Part shown: piece by piece, positions 37,709-46,867 of the stretch
Layout: each line of letters opens with the position of its first letter
How positions within the stretch are numbered: position 1 is the first letter of the stretch
Assembly (NCBI GenBank): GCA_963832725.1
Contig: CAWHVG010000005.1
Span: 2,914,001 to 2,978,000 of the forward strand
Reading direction: 5' to 3'
Length of the DNA stretch: 64,000 nucleotides
DNA from: JAEZBP01 sp963832725
GTDB taxonomy: Bacteria; Myxococcota_A; Polyangia; Polyangiales; Sandaracinaceae
Translations under genes and position numbers: made by a program
The notes under the pieces: model-generated
The model's input: only the letters and a program-made list of their open reading frames with translations
Database searches by the model: none
Told to the model about the DNA's origin: nothing

Positions 37709-38461
37709 GTGGCCGACACGCGCGCGAGACGAGCGGGGATCGCACGGGCCGTGCTCCTAGGCGGCCTCCTCGGGCTCTCTTTCGCCGGCTGCGGGCAGGG
37801 GCCGATTCCGCTCGGTGCGCCGTGGGACGCGGGCACGGTCGACGGTGGTGGTGGCCGCCCGACGAACGTCGACACCGACGGCGACGGCGTGTGTGACAGC
37901 ACCGAGGTCTCCCGCGGGACCGACCCGAGCAACCCGGACACGGACGGCGACACCTTCCCGGACGGGGTGGAGCTTCGCCTCGGCTTCAACCCGACCCGCA
38001 CCGACTCTCCCGACCGCAGCCTGCTGGTCTACCTGCCCGAGTCGCCTCTGGGCACCAGCGACATGCCCATCACCGTCTCCGTGCGCGGCAGCGGAGAGAC
38101 CTACATCGGTGGGTTCCAGACGCTGCCGTTCACGGATCCCGGCATGGAGACGGCGAGCACGTTCTACTCGAGCGCGAGCGCAGTCGCCGCGAACCCGATG
38201 CAGAACGTGGGAGAAGTGCTCGCCGACCAGCAGCGCTTCGTGGCCGTCCAGGGGCGCACGGACCTCTACTACGACGTCCGCTTCACCGTCCCGCAGATGG
38301 AGGAGCTGCGCGGCTGCCAGCATCCCTTCCCGTGGCGCTACAAGGTCAAGCGCGACGACGGAACGCTGATCTTCTTGCGCCGCTACGTGCTGATCGTGAC
38401 GCCAGCCGGGCAGCGTCCCGAGACCGCCGCCTGGTGCGCGCCGGTCGGCTCCTGTTTCTGA
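37709..38461 (+). CDS. lipoprotein with calcium-binding DxDxDG repeats
   Basis: About 250 residues with a lipoprotein signal (VLLGGLLGLSFAGC). Next come thrombospondin type 3-like repeats, DTDGDGVCDSTEVSRGTDPSNPDTDGDTFPDGVE, which bind Ca2+ as in many Myxococcota surface proteins. The C-terminal 170 residues are beta-rich with no recognised domain; single cysteines (GCQHPFPW, AWCAPVGSCF) may form disulphides. The GTG at 37709 was chosen because it gives the proper signal peptide. Function unknown. Confidence 0.75.
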   Translation: MADTRARRAGIARAVLLGGLLGLSFAGCGQGPIPLGAPWDAGTVDGGGGRPTNVDTDGDGVCDSTEVSRGTDPSNPDTDGDTFPDGVELRLGFNPTRTDSPDRSLLVYLPESPLGTSDMPITVSVRGSGETYIGGFQTLPFTDPGMETASTFYSSASAVAANPMQNVGEVLADQQRFVAVQGRTDLYYDVRFTVPQMEELRGCQHPFPWRYKVKRDDGTLIFLRRYVLIVTPAGQRPETAAWCAPVGSCF

Positions 38462-38592
38462 GCGCTCTCGGTCCCGTTCGCGGCTCGGAGCGAGGAGCGA
38501 GGCCGTCGACGGATCGGGCCAGGTGCGAGATGCCCGAGCCGTCCGGGTCGCACGCCTGACGGTTGCCCGTCCGCGGCTGATAGGATGCCGCG

Positions 38593-40285
38593 ATGCGCCG
38601 ACCAATCGCTCTGGCCGTGCTCTTCCTCGCCGCGTGCAGCGGCGGGACGAGCGCCACCGACGCCTCCACCCAGTCCGATGCCGCCGTGCCAGGCTCGGAC
38701 GGCGCGACTCCGCGCGGTGACGGCGGCGGCGGCGGCGTTTCGGACGGTGGGATGGGTGTCTGCGATCCGCCGGGTCGCTTCGGGACGCCCGAGAACACCT
38801 TCGTCCTGCCCGCGACAGGCGGCGGCCAGACCATTTACTACGACGACGTGCAGGCATCGTTTCCGGATGTCGACTGGCAGACTCTCGACCGCCTCTATCT
38901 GCCGGCGGGTCACTACCGCTCGCTCCGGATCGGCAACCTGCCGGCGCGGACCGCGGACCGCCCGCTGGTCATCACGAACCAAGGCGGACAGGTCTTCGTC
39001 GGAGAGAACCCGGGCGGCAACTACATCTGGTCGATGGGCGGCGGCTCCGGCTGGATCCTCACCGGCCGCTACGACTCCGTCTCGCAGACCGGCGACGCCG
39101 CTTTCCCTGGCCACGCCTGTGGCGCGTACGCGGGCTCGGCCGGCGCGTACGGCATCGTCAGCGACGACGGCTTCGCGCTCGACGCGCCCTACCTGCACAT
39201 GGGCATCTCCGTCGCCGAGGCCACCGACTTCGAGAATCGAGTACGTCGAGGTGAAGCGCTCGGGTTTCGCGGGGATTCGTCTGCTCAACTCGCGAAGCGC
39301 GGGTGACCCGGCGCATCCGATGGCGAACGTTCACGTCCACGACGTCTACGTGCACGACACGGCGGGCGAGGGCTTCTACTTCGGCTGGACCGGCGCCGAC
39401 CCGGCGAACCTGCTGCCGGGCCTGGAGATCGACAACTGCCGCATCCTCCGAACGGGAAACGAGGCCCTGCAGACGCAGGATCTCGGCGATGGGACGCACA
39501 TCCATCACAACACCATCATCGGCGGTGGGCTGCACTGGCTCGACAACGGCCTCGGCCGCTACCAGGACAATCTGCTGCAGATCCAGACGCGCGAAGGCGA
39601 CATCGAGATCGACCACAACGTGTTCGTCGACGGCGCGGGGACCATCGGCAGCTTCTGGAGCGCGCCGGAGGACGGAGACGGCCCGCGCCACGTACACTTC
39701 CACGACAACTACTACGCGAACACGCTGAACCTCGGGGTCTACTTCGGCGGGACGGCGGACGGCAGCTCGAGCTTCGACTTCACGCACGAGACCTTCCGCG
39801 GGATGACCTTCGGGTACACGCCCGCGCAGGCGACGGCGACCGATCCCGGCGTGGTCCTGCGTTTCGCGGGAGCGATCGCGGCGCCGATCACGCTCAGCGA
39901 CGTGACCTGGCCGGGGATGCGGAGCCTGGTGTCGGGCGTGAGCGGGACGGACGGGACGAGCGGGCACGTGACGGCGAGCGGGAATCACGCGGCGGACGCG
40001 CCGGCGATCGCGTTCGTGAACGCGGGGTATCCGCTCGACGAGCCGGGCCATCACCTGACCTGGTGGGCGCCGAACGCGACGGTGGACGACGGGTCGCCGG
40101 CGGTGACGTATCCGATGGGGTCGCTGGTGGTGTACGGCGACGGGCCGACGCTCTATCGCTGCACGAGCGGCTCGTGTACGCACGCTCCTGAGGCGTCGGG
40201 TTCGGAGTGGATGGCGTTGGCTGCGCCGGTCGACGATGTGCGGGTCGCGCCGGGGTCTTCGTACTCGGGGTATGGGATTCGGTGA
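38593..40285 (+). CDS. parallel beta-helix lipoprotein
   Basis: A secreted lipoprotein of 563 residues after correction. The signal ends FLAACSGG, followed by a Gly/Asp/Ser-rich linker. The main body has repeated short turns such as NVHVHDVYVHDTAGEGFYFG, IDNCRILRTGNEALQ, IHHNTIIGGGLHW and IDHNVFVDGAG, typical of right-handed parallel beta-helices (polysaccharide lyases and carbohydrate-binding proteins). The last 60 residues (YPMGSLVVYGDGPTLYRC...EWMAL) resemble a chitin-binding type 3 module. GAATC at 39234-39238 breaks the frame; GATC gives DFEIEYVEVKRSG. A polysaccharide target is likely, but catalytic activity is unproven. Confidence 0.75.
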
Positions 40286-40340
40286 TCTTCGGTCTCTCTC
40301 GCGTCGGTCTGCTGTGCGGAGGTTCCTGTTCTTCGAGGCT

Positions 40341-40518
40341 CGGCGCTGCCGCGGATGGGCGTCCGGCGGGGAGCGTTCGCAGGTGGGCGGCGCTGCCGCG
40401 GATGGATGTCCGGCGGGGAGCGTTCGCAGGTGGGCGGCGCTGCCGCGGATGGGCGTCCGGCGCTTGGTGGGCTGAGGGCCGGTGCTGCCGCGGATGGGCG
40501 TCCGGCGGGGGCCGAGGG
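40341..40518 (+). repeat. 47-bp tandem repeat
   Basis: Two full copies (40341-40387, 40388-40434) of a 47-bp unit beginning CGGCGCTGCCGCGGATG and two shortened copies (from 40435 and from about 40478). The shared core GCTGCCGCGGATGG-GTCCGGCG is the best kept part. It lies just after the beta-helix gene in a gap of 579 bp without genes. Confidence 0.85.
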
Positions 40519-40656
40519 ATCGGGGGATGGCCCGCTCCTCCAGCGAGGAACCCGACCCGAGGTGCCGCACACCGAACGATCAAACGACAGGTCGTTCGGC
40601 GCGCGGCACGGTAGCGGGCCACCCGAGTCGTCGCTGGCCATCCCCCGGCCCCCGCC
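40504..40656. repeat. long imperfect inverted repeat
   Basis: Nested paired segments: 40504-40513 with 40647-40656 (GGCGGGGGCC), 40522-40532 with 40636-40646, 40529-40536 alternatively with 40613-40620, 40541-40546 with 40631-40636, 40562-40568 with 40603-40609, and 40572-40579 with 40592-40599 (CCGAACGA / TCGTTCGG). The loop is 12 nt. The whole 150-bp stretch can fold as one branched hairpin. It may be a MITE-like relic, a structured RNA, or a shared terminator of the convergent beta-helix and dnaJ genes. Confidence 0.7.
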
Positions 40657-40735
40657 TACCCGGGGAATGGGCCGTGACGGGTTTCGTGCTGGTACGGGTC
40701 ACGCCGGCCGCGCCTGCGGCACGTCCTGCATGCCT

Positions 40736-40815
40736 GCTGACGCCGGCCGCTGCTCGCTCGCTCCGCGAGAGACGGGGCTGGGCCGCAGGCTGCTCGCTCG
40801 CTCCGCGAGAGAGGC
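40736..40815. repeat. dispersed palindromic repeat, copy B
   Basis: GCTGACGCCGGCC followed by two hairpin units TGCTCGCTCGCTCCGCGAGA (40751-40772 and 40791-40814). It has the same layout as the element at 27886-27967, with C/T changes in the loop. It lies just downstream of dnaJ. Confidence 0.75.
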
Positions 40816-40864
40816 GGACTACGACACGCGATGCGATCGATACCGAGCGCGCTCGGGAAGAGTG

Positions 40865-41962
40865 CTACTCGAAGAGGGACTTGAGCTTCTCCAGGAAGCT
40901 CTTTTGTTGCGGGTGGACTTCTTCGCCCATCTCGGAGGCGAGGTCGGCGATGAGCTGGCGCTGGCGCTTGCTGATCTGCTCGGGGACTTCGACGACGACC
41001 TTCACGAGCTGGTCGCCTTTGCCGTAGCCGCCCATGACCGAGATGCCCTTGCCGCGAAGGCGGAAGATTTTGCCCGATTGGGTGGCGGAGGGGATGCGCA
41101 TCTTGACCTTGCCCTCGAGGGTCGGGACGTCGATCTGCGCGCCCAGCACGGCCTGTGGGAAGCTGATGGGGACGTTGACCAGGACGTCGGCGCCCTCGCG
41201 GGTGAAGAGCGGGTGAGGGGCGATGCGGATGCGGACGTGCAGATCGCCCGCGGCGGCTCCCTTTCCGCGCTCGCCGGCTCCCTTCACGGTGCGGATGGAG
41301 CCGTCCTCGACGCCCGGCGGGATCTTGACGGTCATCTCCTCGGTCTTCGGGACGACGCCGTCGCCCGCGCAGCCGGGGCAGGGCTTCTCGATGCGCTTGC
41401 CCGTGCCACCGCAGGTCGCGCAGGGGCGCGAGACGCTGAAGAAGCCGCGCTGGTAGCGCACTTCGCCGCGACCGCTGCAGGCCGGGCAGCGGCCGACCTT
41501 GGTGCCGGGCGCCGCGCCGCTGCCGCCGCAGTCGTCGCAGGTCTGCTGGCGCGAGACCTCGAGCGGCTTCTCGGCGCCGAGCGCGGCCTCCTCGAACGTC
41601 ACGTCGAGGTCGAGCTCGATGTCGCCGCCGGCCCGGGTCCGCCGGTTGCCGAAGAAGTCGCCGAAGAGGCCCTCGAGGATCTCGCTGATCGATCCGAAGT
41701 CGACGCAATCGTAAGGGTTGTCGCCGCGGCCGGCCTGGAAGGCTGCGTGGCCCATCCTGTCGTACCGCCGCCGCTTCTCGTCGTCGCTGAGAACGGAGTA
41801 GGCCTCGCTCAGCTCCTTGAAGCGCGCCTCCGCCTCCGCGTCGCCGGGGTTGCGGTCGGGGTGGCACTCCATCGCCAGCTTGCGGAACGCACGCTTGATC
41901 TCGTCCGTCGAGGCGTTCCGGCTGATGCCGAGGGTCTCGTAATAATCACTCTTGCCGGACAT
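40865..41962 (-). CDS. dnaJ: chaperone DnaJ
   Basis: The Hsp40 co-chaperone of DnaK, 365 residues. The J domain begins DYYETLGISRNASTDEIKRAFRKLA and has the HPD motif (CHPDRNPGD). The Gly-rich linker is short. Four zinc-binding CxxCxGxG motifs are present in order: CDDCGGSG, CPACSGRG, CATCGGTG and CPGCAGDG. The C-terminal substrate domain contains HPLFTREGADVLVNVPISFPQAVLGA. It is intact, and stands apart from dnaK and grpE. Confidence 0.97.
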   Translation of the reverse strand: MSGKSDYYETLGISRNASTDEIKRAFRKLAMECHPDRNPGDAEAEARFKELSEAYSVLSDDEKRRRYDRMGHAAFQAGRGDNPYDCVDFGSISEILEGLFGDFFGNRRTRAGGDIELDLDVTFEEAALGAEKPLEVSRQQTCDDCGGSGAAPGTKVGRCPACSGRGEVRYQRGFFSVSRPCATCGGTGKRIEKPCPGCAGDGVVPKTEEMTVKIPPGVEDGSIRTVKGAGERGKGAAAGDLHVRIRIAPHPLFTREGADVLVNVPISFPQAVLGAQIDVPTLEGKVKMRIPSATQSGKIFRLRGKGISVMGGYGKGDQLVKVVVEVPEQISKRQRQLIADLASEMGEEVHPQQKSFLEKLKSLFE

Positions 41963-42184
41963 GAGCAGCGCGCACTGTAGTCCTGGGCGCGGAGCAGGCA
42001 AAGACACTCTCCAACCGGCTGGGAGCGCGGATGGCGCCGGGGTCGGCGTGGAGGGCGATCGCCGGCTTCTTCCGGGCACGAATCGGCTCGATCCGGCAGG
42101 ACCGGCGAGACGTGGGCGGTTCGTCGCGGCGCGCGCCGCTTCCTCGTTGTCGCCCCGCGCGCGCGCTGGGATAGTCGGGGCCGC

Positions 42185-44164
42185 ATGTCCGAACGAGAGC
42201 ACGATCCCGAACGTCAGCTCGACCTCCTCGGTGGCTTTGGAGGCCCGGAAGAGGGGCGAATTCGCCGCCCGGAGCCGTTGGCCGTGTGGTGGGCGGAGGT
42301 GGACGCGCCCGGCAAGCTGGGTCGAGCGGCTTGGCCCGGGAGCGGGATCGGGGTGGCCGACGATCTGGCGCACCTGCGCGATCATCACCGCGCCTCAATC
42401 GTGTTGGCCGTGGCCGACGACGCGACCGAGGTGGTGGATGCGGCCCGGGAGCTCTCGCTGGACGTGCGGCAGCTCGTGCCGGGGTCGCCCGCCGGGCGGG
42501 TGAGGCAGCAGGGGACTGCGCTGGCTGCCGATCTGAGGGCGGGCCGGCGGGTGGTGGTGGTCGGTCCGGACCCCTCCGCCGCGGCCTTGCCGGCCTGCTT
42601 CGCGCTGGTGCTCCTCGGAAAGAACCCCGCCGAGTCCGAGCGGGCGCTCGGTGGCTCGGCGCTGGCCGCCCGGGAACGAGACGCGCTGGCCGAGCTGCTG
42701 GCGGAGCGCGAAGGTGCGGTCGCGGAGCGGAGCGCGAGCGAAGGGACTGGGGGCGTCGCCGGGAGCGCGGACGACGGCGCTCAGGCTCGGGAGACCTCTC
42801 TCGTGGTCACGTCCGCCGGTTCGGTCCGCGCGGCCGAGCCGATGTCCGCCGAGCCATCCTCGGGCGAAGCGATCGCCGCGGCAGATGCATCCGAGGTGGC
42901 GCCGGCGCTGCATGCGGACCGGGACGGCCAGAACGAGAAGTCGGGAGCGTCTGTCGCAGCCCCCGCCCACGGTCGGTCCGGCGCGCCCGCGTCGAGCGGT
43001 GGAGGGGCTGCGTTGGCGGGCGGCGAAGCCGGCCGTGCGCCCGCGAGCGAGGTCGACGCCACGCTGCGAGGGGACACGGAAGGGCAGCGCGCGGCCGTCG
43101 GCGAGAAGCCCGAGAAGCCGAGCGCGGGTGCCAAGCCTCGCGCGAAGACAGGCGCCACCGGCGCCGATCTCACGTCCGGGTCGAAGCCTGCCGGCGATAC
43201 CGATCCGGCCTCCATCGCCCGCTCGCCCCGGCTCTCGAGGCTGGCGGGCGCGGTGCTCGGCGCAGCGATCGGCGACGCGATGGGCCATCCGACCGAGTTC
43301 ATCCGCTCGTTCGAGGCCATCCGCGAGGAGTTCGGGCCTGATGGCGTGCAGGGCTACGAAAAGTGGATCGACGAAGCCGGCCGCCGCGTGGCGCCCTACA
43401 CGGACGATACGCAGATGGCCGAGCAGGTGCTCCGGTCGCTCTTCTGGTCGCGGGAGCGGGACGCCGACCTCGACGCGACCATGCGAGAGCTGGCGGCTCG
43501 CTTCGTGTCGTGGGCCGACGAACCGCAAGGGGGGCACCGCGCGCCCGGCAACGCGTGCCTGGCCGGCTGCAGGAACCTGAAGCGCGGCGTTCCCTGGTAC
43601 GAAGCGGGCGGGCCCACCGCGGGCGGCTGCGGCTCGGTCATGCGGGCCTACCCCTTCGGCTTGGTGTTCGCCGGCGACCTCGCGCGGGCGGAGCGCTGGG
43701 CGGTGGCGCATTCCAAGCTCACCCATCGCGATCCGATCGCGCTCGCGGCCAGCGCGGCGATGGCGGTCGGCGTCGCCCGCGTGCTGCGCGACGATCCGCT
43801 CGAGGTGGTGCTCAGCGAGATGGTCGCCGCGGCCTGCCGCTACAGCCCCAAGACGGCGGGGATGATGGCGCGCGCGCTCGACGAGGCGCAGTCGGGCGTC
43901 CCGCCGGAGACCACGCTGGCGCGTCTGGAGGGCTGGGCGGCGCACGAAGCCATCGCGGCGGCCGTCTACCTCTTCGCGCGGCACCCGGACGACCCGCGCG
44001 CGGCCATCCTCGAAGGCGCCAACACGCCCGGCGACAGCGACAGCCTGGCCACGCTGGCGGGTGCGCTGGTCGGTGCTCGCTGCGGGATCGGCGCCTTGCC
44101 GGCCGACTGGGTGCGCGACGTGGAGCGCTCGGCGGAGCTTCTGGCGTTGGCCAGCGCGGTCTGA
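42185..44164 (+). CDS. ADP-ribosylglycohydrolase with phosphatase-like N-terminus
   Basis: A protein of 659 residues. The C-terminal half (about 345-659) is an ARH/DraG-type ADP-ribosylglycohydrolase: GAVLGAAIGDAMGHPTEF, APYTDDTQMAEQ (Mg-binding TDD), GGCGSVMRAYPFG and ANTPGDSDSLATLAGALVGA. It would remove ADP-ribose from proteins or small molecules. The N-terminal part (about 30-170) resembles a dual-specificity phosphatase fold, but the HCxxGxxR loop is replaced by VVVVGPDPSAAALPA, so it is probably inactive. A 160-residue Ala/Gly/Glu-rich linker joins them. It is divergent from dnaJ. Confidence 0.85.
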   Translation: MSEREHDPERQLDLLGGFGGPEEGRIRRPEPLAVWWAEVDAPGKLGRAAWPGSGIGVADDLAHLRDHHRASIVLAVADDATEVVDAARELSLDVRQLVPGSPAGRVRQQGTALAADLRAGRRVVVVGPDPSAAALPACFALVLLGKNPAESERALGGSALAARERDALAELLAEREGAVAERSASEGTGGVAGSADDGAQARETSLVVTSAGSVRAAEPMSAEPSSGEAIAAADASEVAPALHADRDGQNEKSGASVAAPAHGRSGAPASSGGGAALAGGEAGRAPASEVDATLRGDTEGQRAAVGEKPEKPSAGAKPRAKTGATGADLTSGSKPAGDTDPASIARSPRLSRLAGAVLGAAIGDAMGHPTEFIRSFEAIREEFGPDGVQGYEKWIDEAGRRVAPYTDDTQMAEQVLRSLFWSRERDADLDATMRELAARFVSWADEPQGGHRAPGNACLAGCRNLKRGVPWYEAGGPTAGGCGSVMRAYPFGLVFAGDLARAERWAVAHSKLTHRDPIALAASAAMAVGVARVLRDDPLEVVLSEMVAAACRYSPKTAGMMARALDEAQSGVPPETTLARLEGWAAHEAIAAAVYLFARHPDDPRAAILEGANTPGDSDSLATLAGALVGARCGIGALPADWVRDVERSAELLALASAV

Positions 44165-44227
44165 CGGCCCGGTCACCCGGCTGGCGCTCGGGTTGCAGAG
44201 AACCGGGGCTGAGACTGGGGGGCCCCC

Positions 44228-44848
44228 ATGAACCTGTTGGACGCGATCGATGGTTGGGTGCTCTTCGCGGCCACGGTCGTGGTGTTCTTGGTGGTCTGCG
44301 AGGTCACCTTCCGTTTGGCGCGCCGCACGATGGCCGAGGTGCGCTCGGTCGACGGGGACGCGCGACGCGCAGGACTCGATGAAGCCGTCGTACCGCCGGA
44401 GCCGTGGTGCGGTGGCGGTTTCCCCCGTCGGGCGAGGAGCGAGTTGAGTCGCATCTCGTCCGCGAGACGCTCGCGTCAGGAGCCGCAGCAGGCGCGCCAG
44501 CAGCAGCTTCCGTCGTCGGACCCGCAGCCGCCGCTGGTCCAGCTGCAGTCGCAGGTGCAGGTCCCGGCGTCGCCGCCCGCGCTGCTGCCTCCGACCGCGC
44601 TACCTCCGCCGCCGCTACAGTCGGCGACGGCGTCGTGGAGGGGCCGGCGGTCGAGGCGGAGCTCAGATGAGCCGATTCTCTCAGTTGCTGAGATGAAATT
44701 CGGTCGAAAAGCCATGCAGAGAGCGGTTTTGGGGTCGAAAGCGGCTCTCGACGGCAGAGATGTCTCAGTTGGTGAGATATCTCGGGAGGATCAGTGCGGG
44801 TCGGGCGGCGTGCGCTCGCCGGCCCGCAGCTTCCGCTCCGGCGGATAG
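44228..44848 (+). CDS. hypothetical membrane-anchored protein
   Basis: A frame of 206 codons with an N-terminal membrane segment (WVLFAATVVVFLVVCEVTFRL, residues about 9-29) and then a low-complexity Arg/Gln/Pro-rich tail. The first 60 residues look genuine; the rest may be frame-shifted, because another frame ending at 44670 gives a more natural Ala/Gly-rich tail (GAAAGAPAAASVVGPAAAAG). The real 3' end is therefore unresolved, and in the longer form it would overlap the end of aceK on the other strand. No family recognised. Confidence 0.4.
   Translation: MNLLDAIDGWVLFAATVVVFLVVCEVTFRLARRTMAEVRSVDGDARRAGLDEAVVPPEPWCGGGFPRRARSELSRISSARRSRQEPQQARQQQLPSSDPQPPLVQLQSQVQVPASPPALLPPTALPPPPLQSATASWRGRRSRRSSDEPILSVAEMKFGRKAMQRAVLGSKAALDGRDVSVGEISREDQCGSGGVRSPARSFRSGG
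44679..44783. promoter_or_regulatory. pair of TCTCAGTTG-centred inverted repeats
   Basis: TCTCAGTTGCTGAGA (44679-44693) and TCTCAGTTGGTGAGA (44763-44777) are two near-identical palindromes with centres 84 bp apart. The second extends to an 11-bp arm with one mismatch (44757-44783). They resemble operator pairs for a dimeric repressor, yet they lie downstream of two convergent genes, and the GC content is low for this genome. Confidence 0.5.
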
Positions 44849-46543
44849 GGAGGGAACTCGTAGATCTTCCCGGCCTGCACGACCGCCTGCATCTTGCGCC
44901 ACCAGCGGGCGGTGAAGATCTCCGGATGCCGCGCCAGCAGCTCGGCGCGGAGCTTCTGCGGCAGCCCGAGAAAGCGCGGGAACTCTTCCGGGAAGACGTC
45001 GCGGGCGCCGACGGCGAACCAGGGCTCGGCGCTCATCTCGTCCTCGATGGAGGTCGCCTCCGGCAGATCGCGGAAGCTCATCGAGGTCAGCTCGACCAGC
45101 TCGTCGTAGTCGTAGAGCGCGACGCGGCCGTGGCGGGTGACGCCAAAGTTCTTGAGCAGGAGATCGCCCGGGAAGATGTTGCAGGCCGCCAGGTCGCGGA
45201 TGGCCCGCGCGTACTCGCTGACGGCGGCCACCGCCTGCTCGAAGGGCGCCTTGCGGACGTAGATGTTCAAGGGCGTCAGCTTGCGCTCGACGTAGGCGAG
45301 GTCGATGTACACGCGGTCGCCGCGCACCCGCACCGAGCGACCGCAGCTCGTGGTCAGCTCCTCCAGCAGATCGGGCTCGAAGCGGTCGCGCGGGAACGCC
45401 AGATGCTCGAACTCCTGCGCGTCGACCAGCCGGCCGGCGCGGTCGTGCGTGTAGACCCAGCCGTAGCGCTCGCGGACTCTCGCCGGCGAGAGATCCTTCT
45501 GCGGCGGGAAGTCGTCGCGGATGACCTTCAGCACCATGTCGAGCTTCGGCGCGGTGAACACCACCATGACCAGCCCCGGGATGCCGGGCGCGGCGCAGAA
45601 GCGGTCGCGGGTGTCGTCGAGATGGTCGACCAGCGCGCGGTAGAGCTCGGTCTTGCCCTGCTTCACCTCGCCGATGGCGATGTAGAGCTCGGCGATGGGC
45701 TTTCGCGGGATGAGCGAGTGCAAGAAGCGCATCACCTCGTAGGGCCGGGGCGCGTCGAGGTGGAGGTAGCTGCGGGTGAAGCTGAAGAGGATGCTGACCT
45801 CGTTCCGCTCGAGGAGCGCCGCGTCGACGCGCACGCCGCTCGGCCCGTTGCGCAGCGCGAGCACCAGCGGGAGCACCGCGCCGGCGGTGAGGGTGAGCCG
45901 GCCGACCACGTAGGCGCCCTTGCCCTGGAAGAAGAGCGGCCGGATGACCTCCAGCGCCGCCACCCGGGTCGCGCCGCGCGCGGCCAGCGCCGCCTCCACG
46001 CGCTCGGCAATCCGCGCCGCGTCGCGCTCTAGATCGAATCCAGGGCACCGAGAGCGGCACGTCGCGGAGGCAGCGGGTGACCAGCTCCACGATCGGCGCT
46101 CGCGCGTAGCGCTCGAAGATGGGCGCTAGCACCTCGCTCGGCGGCGCGTCGAAGTCGCTGGCGACGTACTCCATCAGTGGGTCCGCGCCGCGGGTCGAGA
46201 AGAGCCGGCGGGTGACCGAATTGAAGAAGGTCTCCGCCAGGTCCCAGTCCTGTCGCTGGGCGATGAGGCTCGAGTAGACGGCCTTGGCGCTCACCCACAC
46301 CAGCCGGTCGTGGCAGCGCTCACCGAGGAGCGCGCGGGTGCTGGCCTCGGCCTGATCGACCGCCTCGCGGTAGAGGCCCAGGCGCAGCGACGAGTCAGAG
46401 CGGAGCTGAGCCCAATCGCGGGTCTCGAAGCTGCGGGTCGCCCGTCGTGTCACCTCCAGGTAGGCCTCGCGATAGTCCGCGAACGTGGCCGCGATCTCCC
46501 GAGCGACGGGATCGGCGAGGCGGCTCGGGGTGGGGGGTCGCAT
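44791..46543 (-). CDS. aceK: isocitrate dehydrogenase kinase/phosphatase
   Basis: The bifunctional enzyme that phosphorylates isocitrate dehydrogenase to divert isocitrate into the glyoxylate bypass on acetate or fatty acids. It has 583 residues after correction, matching the usual size. Conserved blocks are VFTAPKLDMVLKVIRDDFPPQK (nucleotide-binding Lys region), YGWVYTHDRAGRLVDAQEFEHLAFPR and CNIFPGDLLLKNFGVTRHGRVALYDYDE. GAATC at 46036-46040 breaks the frame; GATC restores PWIDLERDAARIAERV. The ATG at 46543 follows a GTG two codons earlier that could also serve. No aceA/aceB is nearby. Confidence 0.95.
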
Positions 46544-46867
46544 GCTCACGTCTGCTCTTCGTCCCGCGCGCCTTCGCGCCGAGCCGTGCCGGCGTCGCGA
46601 TCTCGTGCCGGGCGCTTCCCGTTCGTAGGCTGGTTGTAGCCAAACCGGGCGGATCGGCACGTGACCTCTCCGCCGGGGCGTTCGCGTGCTGCGGGGCGAC
46701 GCGTTCCGGGGGTGTTCGCCTCGCGGGATCCCCGGCGTGGGGGGCCCGCGGTGGCTTTTGCTCCATTGCGCGCTCGGCACCGGACCGGTCTCCCCGCGAA
46801 CCCTCCCCCCTGCCGCGTCGACTTCGGTGGTGCGTGGATTGCGTCTCATGGGTGGGAGGCGGCTCGA
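46544..46867. other. divergent promoter region of aceK and the kinase gene
   Basis: 324 bp between two divergent genes. It must hold both promoters. GGGAGGCGG just before 46868 is the kinase Shine-Dalgarno. No convincing promoter boxes, operator palindrome or small gene was recognised. Confidence 0.45.

Noticed and set aside
7835..46040. Programmed ribosomal frameshifting at GATC sites
   Set aside because: Both insertions and deletions occur, in unrelated housekeeping and accessory genes, with no slippery sequence or downstream structure; sequence error is far simpler.
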